A model generated the notes under the pieces. The model had not been told where the DNA came from. It did no database searches and saw only the letters and a program-made list of their open reading frames with translations. From Scatomorpha sp964535405 (lineage in GTDB: Bacteria > Bacillota > Clostridia > Oscillospirales > Oscillospiraceae), in assembly GCA_964535405.1 (NCBI GenBank), contig CAZHUG010000014.1, forward strand, positions 1 to 42,785: a stretch of 42,785 nucleotides of DNA. The letters run 5' to 3'. Positions 17,189 to 24,005 of the stretch are shown here, piece by piece. Both the position numbers and the translations under genes were made by a program. The first letter of the stretch is position 1. Each line of letters opens with the position of its first letter.

Positions 17189-17764
17189 TCAGCATTCCTG
17201 CATCTGCCCAAGTTGTCCCGCCTTCTGCCTTGCGGCAAGCTCGGCGCCCCGGTCGAAGCACAGGGCGTTTTTGCTGTTGACCTTGCCTTTTTTGGCAAAG
17301 TAGTTATCCACTGCCCTGCGCATATATACGGCATCAAAGTCAGGGGAAGCCTCTGCAAGCGCGCCAAGCATTACAACGTTGAGTCCACGAATATTGTTCA
17401 GCTCCGTGGCAATCTCCAGCGCGGGGACTTTAATGACGACAATATCGTCGCGATAAACCCGGTCGGCCCGTGCGAGCGTGCTGTTGACAAGCATAACGCC
17501 GCCCGGACGCACTTTGGACTCGAATTTTTCTATCGCCACATCATTGAGCGTATAGAGTATATCCGGCTGATCGCAATAGGGGCTGGCAATTTCTTCATCG
17601 CTGATTTTAACAGTGCAATTGGCAGTGCCGCCGCGCATCTCAGCGCCATAGGAGGGATACCAGGTGACATTTTTTCCTTCCTCCATGGCTGCATCCGCCA
17701 ATATCAGGCCGGCAACGAGAACGCCCTGGCCTCCGAATCCCGAGCAAATTATCTCTGTCATCAC
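17189..17764 (-). CDS. 2-oxoacid:ferredoxin oxidoreductase, gamma subunit
   Basis: 191 residues; N-terminal ICSGFGGQGVLVAG is the signature of the gamma (catalytic) domain of 2-oxoacid:acceptor oxidoreductases, and PSYGAEMRGGTANC follows as expected. Its ATG overlaps the TGA stop of the beta subunit by four bases, showing translational coupling. It forms one enzyme with the beta, alpha and ferredoxin-like subunits encoded just upstream. Confidence 0.93.
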   Translation of the reverse strand: MMTEIICSGFGGQGVLVAGLILADAAMEEGKNVTWYPSYGAEMRGGTANCTVKISDEEIASPYCDQPDILYTLNDVAIEKFESKVRPGGVMLVNSTLARADRVYRDDIVVIKVPALEIATELNNIRGLNVVMLGALAEASPDFDAVYMRRAVDNYFAKKGKVNSKNALCFDRGAELAARQKAGQLGQMQEC

Positions 17765-18504
17765 ACATTACCTCCCCTGTCAATGAATTCACCGAGCTGG
17801 TAGTACTTCTCCTGAGTCTCCTTCATATACGCGATGGAGTCTGAAGGACTCAGGTTCCAGTTTGTCGGGCAGGCACTGAGCACCTCGAGCAGGCAGAAGC
17901 CCTCCCCGTTCATCTGCTTTTGCAAAGCCTTTTTGATCATCTTGCCGGTTTTTGTTATATTCGCCGGGCTGCTGACAGAGCCGCGGGCGAGATAGGGTAT
18001 ATCATATTGCGACAGGGTTTTTACGACGTCGAAGGGATGTCCGTTTTTCTCAAGATCCCTGCCCTTGGGCGACGATGTGGTTTTCTGCCCCGGCAGAGAC
18101 TCCGGACTCATCTGTCCCCCGGTCATTCCGAACACGCCGTTATTTACAACAAGGGCCAGAATATTTTCATTGCGCAGAGCACAGTGGATGGTGCTCTCAA
18201 TCCCGATGCTGTAAGCCGAGCCGTCGCCCGGATGTGCTATTACTATTGCGTCGGGGCGGATGCGCTTCACGCCCGCCGCAGTTATTATCGGTCGTCCATG
18301 CGCGGACCCAATGCTGTTATATTCCAGTATGGACATGTCATAGTGACCGCAGGCCACGTCCTCCACCATGATGATTTTCTCATCAATGCCAAGCTCTTCG
18401 GCGGCCTCAGTTATAAGGCGAACGATGACGCCATGTCCACAACCGGGACACCAGCCCGTGCTGGCTTCCCGGTTTATTGCGTTCGGTAGTCTGAATTCCA
18501 TCAT
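17761..18504 (-). CDS. 2-oxoacid:ferredoxin oxidoreductase, beta (TPP) subunit
   Basis: 247 residues. N-terminal CPGCGHG and the thiamine diphosphate motif GDGSAYSIG followed by NNGVFGMTGGQ are the family marks. TPP bound here decarboxylates the 2-oxo acid, and electrons pass to ferredoxin. The gene begins nine bases after alpha and overlaps gamma. An NNGVFGMTGGQ motif is found in Kor and Vor enzymes alike, so the oxo acid (2-oxoglutarate or branched-chain) is not settled by this subunit. Confidence 0.93.
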   Translation of the reverse strand: MMEFRLPNAINREASTGWCPGCGHGVIVRLITEAAEELGIDEKIIMVEDVACGHYDMSILEYNSIGSAHGRPIITAAGVKRIRPDAIVIAHPGDGSAYSIGIESTIHCALRNENILALVVNNGVFGMTGGQMSPESLPGQKTTSSPKGRDLEKNGHPFDVVKTLSQYDIPYLARGSVSSPANITKTGKMIKKALQKQMNGEGFCLLEVLSACPTNWNLSPSDSIAYMKETQEKYYQLGEFIDRGGNV

Positions 18505-18513
18505 CTGACCTCC

Positions 18514-19569
18514 TTAATCTTTTCTGAGCATCGCCTGAGCCTGCTCAATAATCTCGTCCTCAACGGGAACCTCTGCGAAGTCACCATATCGCACGACAGG
18601 GCAGCGGCTGTCTGTCGCAAGAATCACATCATCTGCCATTTGTCCCAATATGCTCATCTCAACACTGATAAATCCTTTGACCTGTTCGCCGAGCGCGTCG
18701 AAAGCCTTTCTGGGGAACGGCCATAAGGTTATGGGCCGGATGAGACCCAGCTTTATACCCTGTGCGCGAGCTTTTTTCACAGCAGACTTTGACACCCTTG
18801 AGCTGATACCGTAGGCCACGAGGACAATGTCGGCATCCTCTGTCTGAACAGACTCCCAACGCTGCTCATTTTCTTCTATAGCGGCGTATTTGGCTTTAAG
18901 ATATTTCGCATATTCACGGGTTCCCATATCGTAATAGACATTCACCAGCACGCGCTTTTCATCGCCCTTTTTCCGAGGAGGCACGGCCCATTTCTGGGCA
19001 TTTATATCGTGCTGCCTCATCTCGGGCAACTCCACGGGTTCGGCCATCTGCCCGATGGCGGCATCAGAGCCAATGATGACAGGGTGCAGATATTTTTCCG
19101 CTAAATCAAAAGCGAGATAACCCAGATCCGCGCTCTCCTGAACGCTGGCGGGTGCGAGAACGATGGTTCGGTAGTCACCATGTCCGCCGCCGCGGGTAAG
19201 CTGCCAATAGTCTCCCTGTCCCTGTGAGACATCGCCGAGCGCAGAGCCCATGCGCATCACATTTGCAATGACGGCGGGGATATCACTGCCACAGAGATAG
19301 GAAATGCCCTCCTGCTTCAGTGAAAAGCCCGGTCCGGAGGAGGTGGTAAGCGCCCTTGCGCCTGCACACGCCGCACCAAAGAGCATGTTGATGCCGGCAA
19401 CCTCGGATTCAGTCTGGACAAACTGCCCGCCGACCTCCTCCATGCGCCAGGATAAGTATTCAAGAATCTCAGTCTGCGGAGTAATTGGATAACCACTAAA
19501 AAAACGGCAACCCGCACGCAGACACGCCTCGGCAAACGCTTCGTTGCCCTTCATCAATTCTTTTGCCAT
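18514..19569 (-). CDS. 2-oxoacid:ferredoxin oxidoreductase, alpha subunit (VorB-like)
   Basis: 351 residues. LMKGNEAFAEACLRAGCRFF and GYPITPQTEILEYLSWR near the N-terminus, QTESEVAGINM and SSGPGFSLKQEG follow. This wording is typical of proteins annotated VorB (branched-chain 2-oxoacid oxidoreductase) and of the related KorA. It binds the 2-oxo acid at the interface with the beta subunit. It starts 15 bases after the ferredoxin gene. Together with a Glu/Leu-type dehydrogenase in the same operon, oxidation of leucine, valine or glutamate carbon to an acyl-CoA is likely. Confidence 0.92.
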   Translation of the reverse strand: MAKELMKGNEAFAEACLRAGCRFFSGYPITPQTEILEYLSWRMEEVGGQFVQTESEVAGINMLFGAACAGARALTTSSGPGFSLKQEGISYLCGSDIPAVIANVMRMGSALGDVSQGQGDYWQLTRGGGHGDYRTIVLAPASVQESADLGYLAFDLAEKYLHPVIIGSDAAIGQMAEPVELPEMRQHDINAQKWAVPPRKKGDEKRVLVNVYYDMGTREYAKYLKAKYAAIEENEQRWESVQTEDADIVLVAYGISSRVSKSAVKKARAQGIKLGLIRPITLWPFPRKAFDALGEQVKGFISVEMSILGQMADDVILATDSRCPVVRYGDFAEVPVEDEIIEQAQAMLRKD

Positions 19570-19584
19570 TATCTGTCCCTCCCC

Positions 19585-19785
19585 TTATTCATAAATCTCG
19601 ATTGCACAGTCGGGACACATCTTATAGCAAGCGCCGCAGCCAATACATTTTTCCAAGTCGGCCTTGACTGTTTCGTTTCCCTTTTCCCCAAGCTGCCCTG
19701 ACGGGGCCAACGCCTTCACCGGGCAGACATCCACGCAGAGGAAACAACCCTTACACCTCTTTGTGTCCAGTTTGATTTTTCCCAT
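19585..19785 (-). CDS. Ferredoxin-like delta subunit, two [4Fe-4S] clusters
   Basis: 66 residues with two cluster motifs: CKGCFLCVDVCP near 11-22 and CIGCGACYKMCP near 47-58. It is the electron-transfer subunit of the oxidoreductase and the first gene of the operon. The leader from the proposed promoter (19946-19974) is about 155 bases and contains a candidate IclR site. Confidence 0.92.
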   Translation of the reverse strand: MGKIKLDTKRCKGCFLCVDVCPVKALAPSGQLGEKGNETVKADLEKCIGCGACYKMCPDCAIEIYE

Positions 19786-19854
19786 GTTCCTATGGACCTC
19801 CCTATATTAAATTAGTTTCGCTATCAACTTCTGACACCTCGTTATTTCGAACGA

Positions 19855-19873
19855 CGTTCCACAATGTGGGACG
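19855..19873. promoter_or_regulatory. Candidate IclR operator, leader site
   Basis: CGTTCCACAATGTGGGACG, a pseudopalindrome centred on the A of CAATG (19864) with one mismatched pair. It lies about 70 bases downstream of the expected transcription start of the oxidoreductase operon, where binding would block elongation or looping could occur with the upstream site. Two other sites in the region share the same centre and spacing. Confidence 0.5.
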
Positions 19874-19945
19874 ATTTTTGCTGCTTCCGACCAGGCGAGA
19901 GCAGCAAATTTGTATCCAAAGCACGTATAAAACACTTCTATTTAA

Positions 19946-19974
19946 AAGATAACATCAATCATTTTACATGTCAA
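19946..19974 (-). promoter_or_regulatory. Promoter of the 2-oxoacid oxidoreductase operon
   Basis: On the minus strand: TTGACA (19969-19974), 17-base spacer, TATCTT (19946-19951). The -35 element is perfect and the spacing ideal for the housekeeping sigma factor. Confidence 0.7.
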
Positions 19975-19989
19975 TAAAAATTAAAACGG

Positions 19990-20008
19990 TGTTTCTCATT
20001 GTGAAACA
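19990..20008. promoter_or_regulatory. Candidate IclR operator upstream of the promoter
   Basis: On the minus strand TGTTTCACAATGAGAAACA, centred on the A of CAATG, with 6-bp arms TGTTTC and GAAACA. It begins 16 bases upstream of the -35 element, an activator-type position. IclR-family proteins commonly bind sites of this shape. Confidence 0.5.
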
Positions 20009-20047
20009 TATAAACTGCCCACAACTAATGTTGCGGGCAGTTTATAT
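20008..20047 (-). terminator. Terminator of the iclR-type gene
   Basis: ATATAAACTGCCC ... GGGCAGTTTATAT with an inner stem; 57 bases past the regulator stop codon. It isolates the regulator from the operon downstream. Confidence 0.7.
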
Positions 20048-20103
20048 GTATTGCTTTATATAATGTATCAATTATATTCACTATTAATTGTTTGTGCAAA
20101 CTG

Positions 20104-20862
20104 CTAAAGTGAGTCCTCTATTTTTCTAACACATATTTTCAGGGCTACTGTCAATATTTTGATATAATCTTCAGTAAATTGCTGACTTGGCCCGCTCATG
20201 CTCAGTGCGCCGACTACATTTTGAGTACCCGAAAGAATAGGCACACCTACACAACTCATTCCCAGCGTAGCCTCCATATTGTCCGTAGCATAGCCCCTTT
20301 CTCTTATTATTTTAAGTTCTTCACGCATCCTTTCAAGATCCGTAATTGTGTGTTCCGTGCTGGGCTCCACCGGCTCTAAAAAATAGCCCTCTAAAAAGCC
20401 GTCCGGCATATGGGCCATCATTGCCTTACCACAACTTGTACAATGCATATGGTTCGTTGCCGCCACCATACTGGCGACGAAATGGCGTCCACCTGTGGGC
20501 ATGATCGTGTCAAGGTAGTATACCTCCCGATTCATTGGAACCGTGAGGTATATTGTCTCCTTGACCTCATCAGCCAATTTCTGCATATGTTTTTTTGCTA
20601 CATTATGGAAATTATATCGATCGCCAACGGCCCGGCTCAGCTTAAGTATACCGATTCCGAGATAGTATTTTCCGCTTTCCTTATCCTGCTCCAAGTACCC
20701 AACCGAAGTAAGTGAATGGAGTATTCTGTGTACATTACTTTTAGCTTGCCCCAGTTTTTCACTAATTTCAGAAACCCCCAGCGGCTGTTTTTCGAGAAAG
20801 CAATTCAGTATATCAGCTGTTTTTTTAACAGTTTTTACCTTTACCTCAGTTTTTTCAGACAT
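20104..20862 (-). CDS. IclR-family transcriptional regulator
   Basis: 252 residues. N-terminal winged helix with GVSEISEKLGQAKSNVHRIL at about 34-53, then the IclR ligand-binding domain (GIGILKLSRAVGDRY near 88-102; TSCGKAMMAHMP; ATLGMSCVGVPIL near 205-217). These proteins sense small organic acids. It is transcribed toward the oxidoreductase operon from its own promoter and terminates before it. Three matching palindromes, two around the operon promoter and one before its own promoter, suggest control of both. Confidence 0.92.
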   Translation of the reverse strand: MSEKTEVKVKTVKKTADILNCFLEKQPLGVSEISEKLGQAKSNVHRILHSLTSVGYLEQDKESGKYYLGIGILKLSRAVGDRYNFHNVAKKHMQKLADEVKETIYLTVPMNREVYYLDTIMPTGGRHFVASMVAATNHMHCTSCGKAMMAHMPDGFLEGYFLEPVEPSTEHTITDLERMREELKIIRERGYATDNMEATLGMSCVGVPILSGTQNVVGALSMSGPSQQFTEDYIKILTVALKICVRKIEDSL

Positions 20863-20905
20863 GTCAAAATCCTCGTTTCAAAATATATCAGTGTTAATAG
20901 TAATT

Positions 20906-20934
20906 ATTATAATTGAAGTTCCTAATAATAGCAA
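20906..20934 (-). promoter_or_regulatory. Promoter of the iclR-type gene
   Basis: On the minus strand TTGCTA (20929-20934), 17-base spacer, TATAAT (20906-20911). The expected start leaves a leader of roughly 36 bases before ATG 20862, with CGAGGA as ribosome binding site. Confidence 0.6.
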
Positions 20935-20961
20935 GCAGGGCGTCGTGGATACAACGACGCT

Positions 20962-20998
20962 AAATGGCTGGTTTTCGCAATGCGAAAACCAGCCATTT
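20962..20998. promoter_or_regulatory. Near-perfect 37-bp palindrome, candidate IclR autoregulation site
   Basis: Arms AAATGGCTGGTTTTCGCA and its exact complement (20962-20979, 20981-20998) around a single A. The inner 17 bases, TTTTCGCAATGCGAAAA, have the same CAATG centre as the two sites near the operon promoter. It is 27 bases upstream of the regulator's -35 element. A single-base loop argues against an RNA hairpin role and for a DNA site or a cruciform. An adjacent smaller repeat, GCGTCGT ... ACGACGC, spans 20940-20960. Confidence 0.5.
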
Positions 20999-21234
20999 TC
21001 TCGTTGGGGACTGTCGCCCCTATCCCCCGTGAACAGCTCCGTGCCGGAGCTGGCTGCACGTTCCTGAGGAACGTTTTTTGAGGGATTACATTTTAAAACC
21101 GTGCGTGGGATACTCCTATAATGGAGGCGCTTTTAAAGGGTCATTTCCACAATAGATTTGGGAAATAATTCTGCATATCAATGAGCTGAAGCCATCGATA
21201 TTCCTAGTTTTTCATTCGCAGGCAGTCGTCAGCT
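20999..21234. other. Structured intergenic region without a recognised gene
   Basis: No coding sequence supported. The first 80 bases are GC-rich and fold on the plus strand: GGGG-CCCC near 21006-21020, CAGCTCCG/CGGAGCTG at 21034-21052, and the terminator hairpin at 21058-21079. The remaining 150 bases are plain. It could be the tail of a lost plus-strand gene or a small RNA; I found no convincing promoter for it. Confidence 0.35.
21058..21079 (+). terminator. Orphan intrinsic terminator
   Basis: ACGTTCC, TGA loop, GGAACGT followed by further T residues on the plus strand. No plus-strand gene precedes it, since the flanking regulators are both on the minus strand. Confidence 0.6.
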
Positions 21235-21858
21235 CTATATATAGAGCTTTGGCGGCCAGATCGGCTTTGCCGGATCATATATCCTTATATCTGCGGCGGC
21301 TGGTGATTTGCCCGGATCGCTGATGAGCGCGATCCTTTGCGGCTCTGGGATACAAGAAATCAGTGTCTGCACGTCAGGTCCCTGAATGTCCGGATTATTG
21401 AGCGAATGCTCCAAAAGGCTGGAAAGCCCATAGGTCATAAGATAGATAATCGCCTGTGAGGGAGATTTATCCAGCAAGGGCCTGTAACCGTTCCACACGA
21501 ACAGCCGAATGAGATCACTGCGCGTCTTTTTCAGCACAAATTCACGCAGATCGTTCTGCCCGACATATTTATACATATTGCGCCAGACATCTACATACTT
21601 TGAGCTGTTGACCACCCAATTGCTGTAACCCACAATCAGAGAGCCGGGCTTGCCGTCCTGAAACCAGGAGCTCTCGTTTATATGGTAGTAAATAAAGTTC
21701 ATGAGGTCGAATTTATCCTCAAAATAATTGTAGAACGAGCGGCTGCTCAAGTCGCATTGCTCGGCAATCTGTCTCACGGAGATGCTTTGCATTGGCTTCG
21801 TCGTCAAAAGCTGTATGAGCGCATCGGCAAATACAATTTTTATATCTGTAGTATACAT
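21235..21858 (-). CDS. TetR-family transcriptional regulator
   Basis: 207 residues from ATG 21858, chosen because GGGAGAGG lies a few bases upstream; the frame is open further upstream but without such a site. The N-terminal helix-turn-helix is SVRQIAEQCDLSSRSFYNYF at about 26-45, a TetR_N domain of the DNA-binding type with a Ser-rich recognition helix. The C-terminal ligand domain is not assignable. It is divergent from the SDR-SDR-MFS-flavoenzyme operon, with inverted repeats in the shared 379-bp gap, so it likely controls that operon and itself. A perfect 18-bp palindrome (21231-21248) overlaps its stop codon. Confidence 0.88.
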   Translation of the reverse strand: MYTTDIKIVFADALIQLLTTKPMQSISVRQIAEQCDLSSRSFYNYFEDKFDLMNFIYYHINESSWFQDGKPGSLIVGYSNWVVNSSKYVDVWRNMYKYVGQNDLREFVLKKTRSDLIRLFVWNGYRPLLDKSPSQAIIYLMTYGLSSLLEHSLNNPDIQGPDVQTLISCIPEPQRIALISDPGKSPAAADIRIYDPAKPIWPPKLYI

Positions 21859-21962
21859 TTTGCCTCTCCCTTTTGAACGTCTTTTTGAAACTCTATAAAG
21901 AGCTGCTTTCTTTGCCTCGCCAATTGTGGCAAAAATTGAGCGCAAGAATAGTTATTGTCATA

Positions 21963-21991
21963 ATATTATCACGAAACCTTGTCATATTCAA
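21963..21991 (-). promoter_or_regulatory. Candidate promoter of the tetR-type gene
   Basis: On the minus strand TTGAAT (21986-21991), 17-base spacer, TAATAT (21963-21968). Both elements are moderate matches. Confidence 0.45.
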
Positions 21992-22029
21992 CAGTGTTTA
22001 GCTGATTTGGCTGCCAAAACTACACTAGA

Positions 22030-22054
22030 TTCACAATCAGCATGCAATTGTGAA
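22030..22054. promoter_or_regulatory. Inverted repeat in the tetR/SDR divergent gap
   Basis: TTCACAAT, nine bases, ATTGTGAA. A third half-site TTCACAA follows at 22060-22066. Lies between the two divergent promoters, about 31 bases upstream of the plus-strand -35 element. Confidence 0.45.
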
Positions 22055-22084
22055 GCTGGTTCACAAAGCAGAGCCAGGCATGAA

Positions 22085-22113
22085 TTGAAACGTTAAATAT
22101 ATAACGTTATGGT
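22085..22113 (+). promoter_or_regulatory. Promoter of the SDR operon with an embedded operator
   Basis: TTGAAA (22085-22090), 17-base spacer, TATGGT (22108-22113). The spacer is almost filled by AACGTT-aaatatat-AACGTT (22089-22108), a palindrome placed exactly where a TetR-type repressor would block polymerase. Confidence 0.55.
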
Positions 22114-22237
22114 AAAGACAATCAATAAAACAAGCCTTATCTCCTTATCAGGCATTATCTGACGGCCCAATTTTTGTGAGTTATTGGTTTCGGCCAATTT
22201 CGACATAAGACAGAAACAACAAAAGGAGGAAAAAACA

Positions 22238-23041
22238 ATGGAACTCAACGGCAAAGTAGCATGGGTTACAGGCGGAAACTCCGGCATAGGCTTCGCGACC
22301 GCCAAGGCGCTCATCGACGAAGGTGCAAAGGTACTTATCACAGGCAGAGGCATCACCAGAAACGGTGAAGAAGCCGCCCGTGAGTTGGGCGAAAACGCAA
22401 TGTGGGTCAAGGCCGACAACTGCGTCCGCGCAGAGCTCGAGAACGCCGCGGCCAAGGCAGTTTCCAAGTGGGGACGCATGGACCTGCTCTTCAACTCCGC
22501 AGGCGGCAGCGCAGGCGGCGGCAAGTTCCTGTCTGATGATCCGGCAGACAAGGACGCAATCATAAACGCGATGGAGTACACGCTAAACCTGAACACCATG
22601 GGCTCCTTCAACAGCGCGCACATTGCGGCAAACTACATGAAGAACAATGAGCCCGACAAAAACGGCGAACGCGGCGGCATCATCTTTATTGCCTCCATGG
22701 CGGCAGACAAGGTCTGGTTCTGGTTCGATGAGCGCGTGGCCGATACCACCTACAGCTACGATTACGGCACGGCGAAATCCAGCATATTGGGTCTGTCCCG
22801 CGACCTTTCTGTCACACTGGCACATCACGGCATTCGCGTCAACACCATTAAGCCGGGCTACATAAAAACTCCAATGACCGCGGCCTTGCAGGGTGTCGAA
22901 AAAATGGTATGGCCCCCGATGCAGCTCTTCCCGAAGGTCGGCGGCGAGCCCGAGAACATCGCCACAATGGCTATTGAGATTTACAAGAATCCCTTCATTA
23001 ACAGAACCGAGATGCAGGTTGACGCCGGCGTCGTAGGATGA
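22238..23041 (+). CDS. Short-chain dehydrogenase/reductase (SDR), first of pair
   Basis: 267 residues from ATG 22238, ten bases after AAAGGAGG. The cofactor motif TGGNSGIG is at 11-18, NSAGG replaces the usual NNAG, and the catalytic Tyr and Lys lie in YDYGTAKSSILG, with Ser in IASMAA. It should interconvert an alcohol and a ketone using NAD(P). A tryptophan-rich insertion (VWFWFDERV) before the catalytic Tyr may shape the substrate pocket. First gene of a TetR-controlled operon; 18 bases separate it from the second SDR. Codon use is GC-rich compared with the preceding regulators. Confidence 0.92.
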   Translation: MELNGKVAWVTGGNSGIGFATAKALIDEGAKVLITGRGITRNGEEAARELGENAMWVKADNCVRAELENAAAKAVSKWGRMDLLFNSAGGSAGGGKFLSDDPADKDAIINAMEYTLNLNTMGSFNSAHIAANYMKNNEPDKNGERGGIIFIASMAADKVWFWFDERVADTTYSYDYGTAKSSILGLSRDLSVTLAHHGIRVNTIKPGYIKTPMTAALQGVEKMVWPPMQLFPKVGGEPENIATMAIEIYKNPFINRTEMQVDAGVVG

Positions 23042-23059
23042 GGAAAGGAAGAATATAGT

Positions 23060-23944
23060 ATGTCAAATTATAAAGACCAGGTCGCCGTCATCACCGGCGG
23101 CGCGGGCGGAATCGCCCACGGAATCGCGACAGCGTGCCTCAAAGAGGGTATGAAGATCGTTCTTGCTGACATCGATGCAGTTCGCCTCGAAGCGCAGGTT
23201 GCCGAGTTCAAGCGGGATTATGATCCCGAAAATATTGCCTGCATCACAGTTGACGTCACCGAGGAAGCCCAAGTGAAGAAGATGGCCGATTTTGCGCTTA
23301 AAACCTTCGGCAGGGTCGACCAGCTATACAACAACGCTGGACTGCACTTTCACAAGCACTTCCACCTGCTCACAGACAATGACTTCAACTACATCATAGA
23401 CGCCAATGTCTGGACCATTATCTACGGCATGCGTGTCTTCCTCCCCATCCTGAACAAGAGCGGGAGTGAAAACGCCGCGATCATAAACGTCGCCTCCGGT
23501 GCGGCAGTCGGCCCGAGCATCACGATGTCGCACTATAACCTCACAAAATTCGGCGTGCTGGGCATGACCCAGGCCGTGTTGCAGGAACAGCGGCTCATGG
23601 GCAGTAAAATCAATTTCCTGACCGTTATGCCCGCCTTTGTCCGCTCCGACCTGATGGATACCGCGGCGCAAATCCGCCCGCCGAAGTATAAAAACTCCGT
23701 TGAGGAGCAGACCGCAACCGACATGCAGATGGAGGCCTTCTTCCGTCAGGGCGTCGCCACGAAGGATCCCGAGCCGCTGCAGCATGGCGCCATCTCCAAC
23801 GAGACCGCCGGCGAGCGCATCATGCAGGCACTCAAGGATAATAAGCAGTTTGTGTACACACATCCCGAGTACGCCGCAGTCGGTGAGGCGCAGGCAAAGT
23901 GTTATACCGAGGGTTACCTGCCCCCGATGGAGTCCCTGGGCTGA
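23060..23944 (+). CDS. Short-chain dehydrogenase/reductase (SDR), second of pair
   Basis: 294 residues, preceded by GGAAAGGAAG. The cofactor loop reads TGGAGGIAHG: the last Gly of the TGxxxGIG motif is Ala. NNAG is intact near 90, the catalytic Ser lies in NVASGAAVG and Tyr/Lys in SHYNLTKFG. A longer C-terminal region (about 50 residues beyond the core) resembles SDRs acting on bulky or CoA-bound substrates, but this is not diagnostic. It differs clearly from its neighbour, so the two probably catalyse successive or stereochemically opposite steps. Confidence 0.92.
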   Translation: MSNYKDQVAVITGGAGGIAHGIATACLKEGMKIVLADIDAVRLEAQVAEFKRDYDPENIACITVDVTEEAQVKKMADFALKTFGRVDQLYNNAGLHFHKHFHLLTDNDFNYIIDANVWTIIYGMRVFLPILNKSGSENAAIINVASGAAVGPSITMSHYNLTKFGVLGMTQAVLQEQRLMGSKINFLTVMPAFVRSDLMDTAAQIRPPKYKNSVEEQTATDMQMEAFFRQGVATKDPEPLQHGAISNETAGERIMQALKDNKQFVYTHPEYAAVGEAQAKCYTEGYLPPMESLG

Positions 23945-24005
23945 GCCGGCCTGTCTCAGATAGAATAAGCTGTGCGTTCGCGTGCAGCAAATAGGAGAAA
24001 TGTTT

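Noticed and set aside
21231..21248. Perfect 18-bp palindrome AGCTCTATATATAGAGCT at the tetR-type stop codon as terminator
   Set aside because: No T tract on the minus strand and an AT core; could be incidental, so it is mentioned only with the gene.
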